From the NCBI GenBank assembly GCA_934725835.1, contig CAKVCR010000075.1:1-11188 (forward strand): a stretch of DNA of 11,188 bases, read 5' to 3'. Numbering within the stretch: position 1 is the stretch's first letter; each line of letters starts with the position of its first letter. This DNA comes from an uncultured Odoribacter sp. (lineage in GTDB: Bacteria > Bacteroidota > Bacteroidia > Bacteroidales > Marinifilaceae). Positions 5,849-11,188 of the stretch are shown piece by piece. The notes under the pieces are model-generated. The model was given only the letters and a program-made list of their open reading frames with translations, searched no databases and was not told the origin of the DNA. The translations under genes and the position numbers were made by a program.

Positions 5849-7350
5849 CTAATTTAAGGCATCATAATATTTCTTTTTCATAAAATCCATTCCCCATAAT
5901 ATCAACAAAGATGATATAGGCGAACTAATGTATTTTGAAGAGTTCTTGACTTTAAGCGGCAAATGCAACCAGTGCATTATGAAATTAAAATAGATAGGGA
6001 AATGCGTCATATAATACTTCCACACATGAGCGAGATATTTCAGCGGATTTCTTCTTAATGATATTGAATAATCCAGCAAAGATTCATAAGAAGTATTCGA
6101 CATTTTGTTTCTTAGGCTCTTTAGCGTAGGCTGAAAACGATAGGTAAAACCAGCTCCTTGCTTTTTAAATCCAAAAGCTTTTCTTGGCACACCTTTTTCT
6201 TCTACAATCCGACGCGGAATAGGTCTGTCATAATATCCTCCTACACTATATTTAGCCATTTCTGACGAATTATTAATTTTATATATGGAAGGCCATTCAT
6301 AACCCAGAACAAGAGGAACACTTATTGCAATGGTATTATTCCTTAAATAATGTTCAGGATTTTGTTCTGCAGCTATCGACATCTTGATAAAATCAAAATC
6401 CCGATTTGCTAAACTCTCGTCTTTTCCCCAAATAGAATCTCCCTTTAATCCTAAAAAAAGAATAGAATCCTTGTATACCTGCTCAAATGTATTAAATGCA
6501 ACCAAACAGCCGACATCCCCACATGATGCAGATTCAGCCTCCCAAAAGGCGGTATTATCCATATAAGCACAACCATTCCCTTCAATAATATTTTTATATC
6601 CAAGAAACTTGGCAATTTCAACACCGCTGTCATGCATATATTTTTCAGGAGAGCTAAACGTCAATGCTATGTTACATCCCAAATCATGCACAAGTGCAGA
6701 GGTTGCAGAAGCATCATACCCTTTAGATATGGTTGTAACAAGATTATATTGACACTTTCTTTTCACGTCAGAAGCATTGTCTACAATTCTGCGTAAAGTC
6801 TCGGTTATTTTTAATTTGTAATCTTCGAATGTACGAAGTTCAACCTTAGCAGACTTTGGCAACTCTTCCCAAGACAAATTGCACGATACTTTCAAATTGC
6901 AATATCGATGCATTTGCACTGCTGCATCTTTCAGTCTTAATTCTTTTACACAACGCTTACTGCCGAAAAAGACAGAGTTCAAATCATATTCATAATCATA
7001 ATAGTCTGAGTCCAATTGATGTCCAGTATAAGCCAACAAAAATGGTAGAGAATTTGATATTACGAAGTCGTTATCTTGGGTCAAAGAATATAAAGACTCT
7101 TGCAAATGATTAGGTGTAACAAAAGTGACAGAATCATCTCTTAGAATTCCTCCTGTGCCATGAAAAGAAAGTGCTGTATCGAATTCTCCTTTTTCAAATA
7201 CACCATCCCATACTCCCGATACAAAATAACACTCGCAACATTCAACCATGGCACCATGTATAAGCTTAATTTTCCCCCCCCCGATTTTTTAATTTTTGCT
7301 AACCAAGAAAGAGAGGGTATGCTTTCATTTCTTTGATATTCAAATTTCAT
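5849..7350 (-). CDS. Asparagine-synthetase-like PP-loop enzyme, copy A, out of frame at a G9 tract (phase-variable)
   Basis: The start is ATG 7350 (MKFEYQRNESIPSLSWL), 4 nt after the PLP-enzyme stop. The frame is lost at the G9 tract at 7274-7282. The remainder is open from before ATG 7249 to the stop at 5849. With 10 G (or 7) the protein is 500 residues. Within the main 466-residue frame: glutaminase-like VSGVWDGVFEKGEF; TPNHLQESLYSL (45-56); PP-loop-like ISKGYDAS (174-181), with Lys replacing the second Gly of SGGxDS; GLKGDSIWG (267-275), at the place of the usual G-x-G-x-D-E segment; DRPIPRRIVEEKGVPRKAFG (341-360); and a C-terminal ISSPISSLLILWGM also present in copy B. No N-terminal Cys nucleophile is visible, so ammonia release from glutamine is unlikely; the amine may come from another donor. 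ATG 7249 could give a product lacking only the first 34 residues, so the off state may not be silent. Confidence 0.83.
7141..7350 (-). CDS. N-terminal peptide of copy A as read in the present phase
   Basis: Reading through the G9 tract gives 69 residues. Residues 1-26 match copy B (SLSWLAKIKK against ALAWLMILKK). From residue 27 on, the sequence is unrelated to copy B and ends at a TAA at 7141. The second-frame ATG at 7249 lies within this peptide's span, so restart or a nested start is possible. It is a state of the copy A gene rather than a gene of its own. Confidence 0.5.
   Translation of the reverse strand: MKFEYQRNESIPSLSWLAKIKKSGGGKLSLYMVPWLNVASVILYREYGMVYLKKENSIQHFLFMAQEEF
7274..7282 (-). 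repeat. Poly-G tract (G9) inside copy A
   Basis: Nine C on the plus strand read as nine G in the coding strand, in the context AAATC-G9-AAAATTA, at codons 23-26. The upstream frame (AKIKK) and the homologous downstream frame (KIKLIHG) join only if the tract is 7 or 10 long. The flanks resemble those of the tract in copy B although the two lie at different positions in the protein. Confidence 0.9.
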
Positions 7351-7354
7351 TTTC

Positions 7355-8269
7355 TTATTTCATTACGTTCATTAATCCTCCTGTATGCCAAAATACAATA
7401 TTCTTGTCTTGCAGACCTTGTTTCTCTATTTCCCGCATCATTCCATAAAAGCCCTTGCCCGAATATGTTGTCGAAAAAACAAGTCCTGTATATGCTGTTG
7501 TATTATCAAGATACGCTTTCATTTCAGGTGTGAACTTTTCGTAGCCACCGAACAGATAATCAGTATTGAAAAGTATGCTGTCTGTATAGTCTTTCTTCAC
7601 TCCATAATGTTCAGCCAACATATTGGCGAATTCAGCTATAACCTGCTTGCCTCGCTCTTTCTGTCGGGCTACAGAAATACCAATGCATTTCACATCATCC
7701 CACCCCACGAGATCAAGTCCAACTACAATGCCCGCCTGTGTAGAGCCTGTGCCTGAAGCCAAGAACAAATAATCGGGTTTGTAACCCTGCAAATCGCATT
7801 GGTGTTTCAACTCCCTCACTGCATCCACAAAGCATGTACCACCAGGCAGATTGTGTCCACCGCCTATCACATAATAAGGATTGTATCCTTCCGCTTTCAA
7901 CTTTTCCATAGCTCTGTCCATAGCCATTGATGTATCTTCGAGACGTATCAGTTCACACTCTGCTCCGCTTAATCTGTCAAGCAAGGCATTACCTTTCTCA
8001 CTCAAAAAACGTTCTTCCGTTCCTTGTATACACAAGTGGCATTTCCAACCATTCCTTGCACACATCAATGCCATTGCCCTGTTGTGATTACTCTGAACAC
8101 CTCCACAAGTGACTATAGCATCATAACCTCTCTCTCGCAAGAAAGACTCATAAGCTACAGCCTTACGTGCTTTGCTTCCTCCGCCAACAAACGGAAATAT
8201 ATCATCACGCACAACCTTTATTGATAATCCGTGAAAAAGAAAGTCCTCTTGTAAAATCCAATCAACCAT
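7355..8269 (-). CDS. PLP-dependent enzyme of the ACC deaminase / D-cysteine desulfhydrase family
   Basis: A 304-residue fold-type II PLP enzyme. Seen: GGGSKARK (29-36), where Lys-33 should form the Schiff base; GGVQSNHNR (56-64), matching the Ser-Asn-His segment that contacts the substrate carboxylate; ASGTGSTQAG (171-180), the phosphate-binding loop; and WHTGG (294-298), the family's near-C-terminal signature. Family members break down ACC, D-cysteine or related amino acids, and annotation by similarity rarely gives the true substrate. The gene overlaps the GNAT gene by 8 nt and precedes copy A by 4 nt, so it belongs to the same transcript. Its location suggests that it supplies or modifies an amino acid or ammonia for the neighbouring PP-loop and ATP-grasp enzymes rather than serving general metabolism. 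That role is inference. Confidence 0.88.
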   Translation of the reverse strand: MVDWILQEDFLFHGLSIKVVRDDIFPFVGGGSKARKAVAYESFLRERGYDAIVTCGGVQSNHNRAMALMCARNGWKCHLCIQGTEERFLSEKGNALLDRLSGAECELIRLEDTSMAMDRAMEKLKAEGYNPYYVIGGGHNLPGGTCFVDAVRELKHQCDLQGYKPDYLFLASGTGSTQAGIVVGLDLVGWDDVKCIGISVARQKERGKQVIAEFANMLAEHYGVKKDYTDSILFNTDYLFGGYEKFTPEMKAYLDNTTAYTGLVFSTTYSGKGFYGMMREIEKQGLQDKNIVFWHTGGLMNVMK

Positions 8270-8762
8270 TTAATTCACCATTAAGCAAGCCATAATACAT
8301 TCTGCACATATTCTGTCCATCCTTGGATATATACTCATTTCTGAGTTTGCCTTCCAGTACAAAACCACACTTCTCATACACTCGTTGAGCAGCAATGTTA
8401 TCTTCATTAGTTTCTAAATAGATTTTCTTTAATCCGAGTTCATTGAAACCATAACGACATAATGCCTTTGTGGCACGAGTACCAATACCACCCATATGAA
8501 TCTCCGGATTTACAAAAATATATAGTTCTGCTTTTTTTATTTCACTATTAATATTCGTAAGACCACCAAATGCCACGACTTCGCCATTTTCTTCAAAAGC
8601 CAAATCAGCTCGCTTATAATTACCTACATTGTTTTCAAACCAGCGAACGGTGTTGTCTATTGACACAGGTATTTCAAAATGCATACTGCTATAGACTTTA
8701 GGATTATTCATCCAGTTTACCCGTAGCTGCAAATCCTCCTTTGTTAATCTGCGTACTATCAT
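8262..8762 (-). CDS. GNAT-family N-acetyltransferase (RimJ/RimL/PseH-like)
   Basis: A 166-residue GNAT protein. It begins MIVRRLTKEDLQLRVNWMN, typical of RimJ/RimL-type members. The acetyl-CoA-binding motif A is MGGIGTRAT (about 95-103), replacing Q/R-x-x-G-x-G/A. Motif B has ETNEDNIAAQRVYEKCGF (117-134), followed by EGKLRNEYISKDGQ. Members in glycan loci, such as PseH, acetylate amino groups on nucleotide sugars. Here the likely target is the amino sugar made with the downstream aminotransferase, or a free amino acid. Its ATG overlaps the TGA of the phosphoglycosyl transferase (ATGA), and its end overlaps the PLP-enzyme gene by 8 nt, so translation is coupled on both sides. Confidence 0.9.
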   Translation of the reverse strand: MIVRRLTKEDLQLRVNWMNNPKVYSSMHFEIPVSIDNTVRWFENNVGNYKRADLAFEENGEVVAFGGLTNINSEIKKAELYIFVNPEIHMGGIGTRATKALCRYGFNELGLKKIYLETNEDNIAAQRVYEKCGFVLEGKLRNEYISKDGQNMCRMYYGLLNGELNG

Positions 8763-9391
8763 CTTATCTTTCTGTTAGCGCGTTCTACATTGAGCTTGCC
8801 AGCTCCTTTCACAGCACTTGGCACAACATTCACATCCTTACCGCCTAACACATTCTTGATGGTAGTCAGTATTACTCGTATATCCATCCCGAATGACAGG
8901 TGTTCTACATAGTATGCATCGTATTCCAACTTCTGGTCCCAAGTTACATTGTTACGACCATTTACTTGTGCCCAACCTGATATTCCTGGACGAACGGTAT
9001 GTCGAAGTTGTTCTCGTTCAGTATAATAAGGCAGGTACTCTGGCAGTAACGGTCTCGGCCCAATCAACGCCATATCACCTTTTAATACATTTATCAGTTG
9101 CGGTAACTCATCAATACTCGTCTTACGTACGAACTTGCCGATAGGCGTTATTCTATCTTTATCCGGCAATAACTTACCTTCAGCATCCCTCTCATCTGTC
9201 ATGGATTTAAACTTAATTACCTTAAAAATCTTACCATCCTTTCCCGGACGTTCTTGTAAGAAAAATGCACCTGCCCCCTTATTGGCAAAGTGTAGCCAGA
9301 TAGTTACTACTATCAAGATTGGACTTATGCATATCAAAGCGATAAGCGCAATCCAAAAATCAAAGAATCGCTTAAAAAAATGTTTATACAT
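8759..9391 (-). CDS. Phosphoglycosyl transferase initiating a lipid-linked glycan (PglC/WcaJ-type sugar transferase)
   Basis: This enzyme moves a sugar phosphate from a UDP-sugar to undecaprenyl phosphate at the inner membrane, the first step of capsule or O-glycan assembly. Residues are counted from ATG 9391 (MYKHFFKRFFDF), giving 210 residues. An N-terminal membrane segment (IALIALICISPILIVVTIW) is followed by QERPGKDGKIF, KFKSMTDERD, then the catalytic Asp-Glu in TSIDELPQLINVLKGDM, IGPRPLLPEY, RPGISGWAQVNGRN and EYDAYYVEHLS. All are diagnostic of the small monotopic PGT family (PF02397). The frame is open back to a stop at 9524-9526, so ATG 9436 (225 residues) or a TTG at 9505 (248 residues) are possible starts. 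I prefer 9391 because relatives begin with MYK-x-F-x-K-R. First gene of the operon; a terminator lies upstream. Confidence 0.92.
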   Translation of the reverse strand: MYKHFFKRFFDFWIALIALICISPILIVVTIWLHFANKGAGAFFLQERPGKDGKIFKVIKFKSMTDERDAEGKLLPDKDRITPIGKFVRKTSIDELPQLINVLKGDMALIGPRPLLPEYLPYYTEREQLRHTVRPGISGWAQVNGRNNVTWDQKLEYDAYYVEHLSFGMDIRVILTTIKNVLGGKDVNVVPSAVKGAGKLNVERANRKIR

Positions 9392-9556
9392 ATAAAGTTT
9401 TGATTTATTATTCAGTTTATTGTCTCTTCTATACATCTTGACGATCTTCTTTAAAAACGACCTCGTCTTATTTTTCTCTTCTTCAGAAACAGGCAATGTT
9501 GACAATAGTGAAAAAGACTTGAGTCAGAACAGTATCTGGATTTTAATACCACCCTT

Positions 9557-9586
9557 TAAATCTATATGGTCTGAATACTTATCAAG
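9557..9586 (-). promoter_or_regulatory. Weak candidate promoter for the polysaccharide operon
   Basis: On the minus strand CTTG (9583-9586) is followed after 18 nt by TAGATTTA (9557-9564), one base off the TAnnTTTG consensus. It is the best match I find between the terminator and the phosphoglycosyl transferase gene, where a promoter is expected. The long leader also allows post-transcriptional control. Confidence 0.3.
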
Positions 9587-9602
9587 GGAAGGATTTACAA
9601 TC

Positions 9603-9647
9603 AAAAAATATGAAAGTATTTATTGATAAATACATATTTCATATTTT
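9603..9647 (-). terminator. Intrinsic terminator of the ATPase-nuclease operon
   Basis: A long AT-rich hairpin is formed by TATGAAAGTATTTAT (9609-9623) against ATAAATAC (9626-9633) and TTTCATA (9637-9643), with one 3-nt bulge. The stem may be extended by A-T pairs. On the minus strand it is followed by six T (9608-9603). It overlaps the stop codon of the nuclease-like gene. Four T on the other side could allow weak bidirectional use, although no plus-strand gene needs it. It separates the accessory pair from the polysaccharide operon. Confidence 0.75.
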
Positions 9648-10112
9648 GATATTCTCAACAGCTGGTCCTGTTTTAAACTCCAATCTACATTTATATTTTA
9701 ATATGAATTTTTTCTTCGCTTTTTCTGTTACTGAATTTCCTGTGTTACTCGGTATCTTGCGTCCAATGATTCTTGCCTGTCTTTCTTTGACAGCCGAATC
9801 CTGAAACAAAGGATTTTTCAATGTTGCCTCTACTTGCTCTATAGCATGTTGTATGTTTGCACCTTTCAACTCAACAAACAATTCAAATAACGTTTGATTA
9901 CCTAAATCAAGCAAGACCAACTTGTCGCACTTCGTGGTGTTATAATCTTTAATAATACCACCATCTATGGCATATACGGCAGACAAGTACTCTTGCAAAA
10001 AAATCGCTCTATATACTTGTCCGCACTCACCTACAGATATACTTTTCCTTTTGTTCCACCCCTGTTCTGGTTGACCATCAAAAGCATCCAACTTACCCTT
10101 CAGCGTTGCCAT
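9639..10112 (-). CDS. Small protein with a PD-(D/E)xK nuclease-like motif
   Basis: A 157-residue soluble protein. I recognise no named family, but the core fits a PD-(D/E)xK nuclease: KCDKLVLLDL (61-70) gives the metal-binding Asp-63, LFELFVELKG (75-84) gives Glu-81 and Lys-83 on a hydrophobic strand, and HAIEQVEATL (89-98) gives a helix with the Gln common in this fold. The C-terminus is basic (EKAKKKFILKYK). It starts 20 nt inside the end of the upstream ATPase gene, so the two are translationally coupled and probably act together. An ATPase-nuclease pair is a common design in phage defence; that role is inferred. The alternative is a non-catalytic REase-fold partner. Confidence 0.62.
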   Translation of the reverse strand: MATLKGKLDAFDGQPEQGWNKRKSISVGECGQVYRAIFLQEYLSAVYAIDGGIIKDYNTTKCDKLVLLDLGNQTLFELFVELKGANIQHAIEQVEATLKNPLFQDSAVKERQARIIGRKIPSNTGNSVTEKAKKKFILKYKCRLEFKTGPAVENIKI

Positions 10113-11188
10113 ATATAAGTGAGTTTAATTCAAATGTATAATTGTCCACCAATTCTGAAACAGAATCCAAGAAATCTCCTTTTATAAAACCGTATTCTTC
10201 ATCAACAATATTTTCAAAATGTCCTTCATTAATACAATATGCAGAATAAGCCCCTTCCGGAAGAACATAATCCTCAAGTCCTAAATCCTTAACTTTATCA
10301 GGTGACCGCTTGTATGCCACAGATGCCAACATCATAACATTCAAAGCTGTTAATACATAAGGACTATGAGTTGTTAAAAACACCGTACTTTTATATCCGG
10401 TATCTTTCTTGTCCGTCTGTTTCAATAGACCTACTAACATCTTGACAAGTTCGAACTGAGCTTTTGGGAATAGATTCTGTTCCAACTCTTCAATAAACAT
10501 GTGGAAAGATCGATATGACGAACGATTCAACAAATTATTTAGTACAATTTCTACAGAAGCGGGAATCTCATTAATTTTAATTGGTTTTGAAGAATCTTCA
10601 TTTCGCACCATCTCATTTAGTACAGCTGACAGAACTTTTATATCTATTTTAGAATCGGTTAAAAGATTCAACTGCTTCAAATATTCAACCGGACTTATCT
10701 TTGCTGAAGTACCCACCTCACCTGCAAGATAGGTAGCAAGCACCTGTATCGGTAGGGCAGATTGTACACCACTTGATGCATAATACGGCTTTATTCTTGA
10801 ATGTCCATCAGCTAATGTCAACAAATCCCCATTCTTAGCGTCATAGTGATATTTCATATTATCTACAAACACCAAATTTAATGGACGTGATGCATCAAAC
10901 TGCGCTCTTGCCTCCCCCCATTCTAGAATATAATTAAACAGCATATCAACATCTTTCGACCTATATAAGTTTTCTATGTTCTGGATCGATGACAATAAGT
11001 TTCGTTCTGAAGGCAAGAAACTTATTGTCAGATTATGTCTTATTTCTGCAAAATTAGGCTTTCTAACAATCTTTGCGTTTCGCTTTCTGCCTCGCATTTC
11101 TATCTGTATAGCATAACCATCGTATTTAATATAACTGCTATCAGAAAGAAATTCATCATTAAAATGATGGAATTTCTTAAGTTCATTC
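10093..11188 (-). CDS. ABC-type ATPase, N-terminus outside window (partner of the nuclease-like protein)
   Basis: The frame is open to the right edge (30 sense codons precede the internal ATG at 11097), so the start and the Walker A motif lie outside. About 364 residues are visible. Counted from Met-11097: an ABC-like signature, ASSGVQSALPIQVLA (about 108-122); Walker B, FHMFIEELEQNLFP (about 199-212), with the catalytic Glu and a QNLFP element; and H-loop FLTTHSPYVL (about 243-252). A C-terminal region of about 80 residues follows. The SSG-x-Q signature and EELEQNLFP are typical of AAA_15/AAA_21-type ATPases found in OLD-, Septu- and retron-like systems. No TOPRIM or other nuclease domain is visible after the H-loop. 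Its last 20 nt overlap the nuclease-like gene. Confidence 0.83.
   Translation of the reverse strand, partial: NELKKFHHFNDEFLSDSSYIKYDGYAIQIEMRGRKRNAKIVRKPNFAEIRHNLTISFLPSERNLLSSIQNIENLYRSKDVDMLFNYILEWGEARAQFDASRPLNLVFVDNMKYHYDAKNGDLLTLADGHSRIKPYYASSGVQSALPIQVLATYLAGEVGTSAKISPVEYLKQLNLLTDSKIDIKVLSAVLNEMVRNEDSSKPIKINEIPASVEIVLNNLLNRSSYRSFHMFIEELEQNLFPKAQFELVKMLVGLLKQTDKKDTGYKSTVFLTTHSPYVLTALNVMMLASVAYKRSPDKVKDLGLEDYVLPEGAYSAYCINEGHFENIVDEEYGFIKGDFLDSVSELVDNYTFELNSLIYGNAEG

Noticed and set aside
4265..7350. Both asparagine-synthetase-like copies as ordinary pseudogenes.
   Set aside because: Each has a single defect located exactly at a G9 or G10 tract, the rest of each frame is intact, and the motifs are conserved between the copies. 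Decay would be expected to leave other lesions. Homopolymer sequencing error cannot be excluded from the sequence alone.
1..11188. CRISPR arrays, tRNA or rRNA genes, insertion sequences, integrase or transposase genes.
   Set aside because: Looked for by eye on both strands; no regularly spaced repeat-spacer units, no RNA-gene signatures and no transposase or integrase motifs were found.

Overview
The window is from a Bacteroidota genome, most likely Bacteroides, Phocaeicola or a close relative. The promoter-like sites fit the Bacteroidota pattern (TTTG, about 19 nt, TAnnTTTG), start codons lack Shine-Dalgarno sequences, the DNA is AT-rich, and the gene content is that of a capsule or exopolysaccharide locus. 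Every gene I can support is on the minus strand, so the locus reads from high to low coordinates. Genes at both window edges are incomplete.

Region by region, in reading order. (1) 11188-9639: an ABC-type ATPase (N-terminus outside the window) overlaps a small protein with a PD-(D/E)xK nuclease-like motif by 20 nt. A strong hairpin plus T-run terminator ends this pair, which looks like a self-contained accessory, possibly defence, module. (2) 9391-3256: a tightly packed six-gene operon encodes a membrane phosphoglycosyl transferase that would start a lipid-linked glycan, a GNAT acetyltransferase, a PLP enzyme of the D-cysteine desulfhydrase/ACC deaminase family, two tandem asparagine-synthetase-like paralogs, and an ATP-grasp ligase. 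(3) 3041-798: a tail-anchored protein of unknown function, a VanZ-family membrane protein, and a second ATPase that stops just after its H-loop. (4) 797-1: a regulatory region followed by a DegT/DnrJ-type sugar aminotransferase that runs off the left edge.

The main discovery is in region 2. Each of the two asparagine-synthetase-like paralogs (about 500 and 503 codons when in frame) carries a poly-G tract on its coding strand, G9 in one and G10 in the other. In both, the present tract length puts the reading frame out by one base. Correcting the frame gives two full-length proteins that align end to end. The tracts sit at different places in the two proteins but share flanking bases. This is the layout of a pair of contingency genes switched by slipped-strand mispairing. 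Bacteroidota capsule loci are better known for switching by promoter inversion.

The operon appears to combine glycan initiation (phosphoglycosyl transferase, plus the aminotransferase further downstream) with carboxylate or amine chemistry (PLP enzyme, asparagine-synthetase-like enzymes, ATP-grasp). I infer that it adds an amide or amino-acid decoration to a surface glycan and that this decoration may be phase-variable. A second notable signal is a set of four TAGTCG(T/A)AA direct repeats spaced 20, 10 and 20 bp apart, directly upstream of a good promoter for the aminotransferase. A 7-bp-arm palindrome overlaps the -33 box of that promoter.
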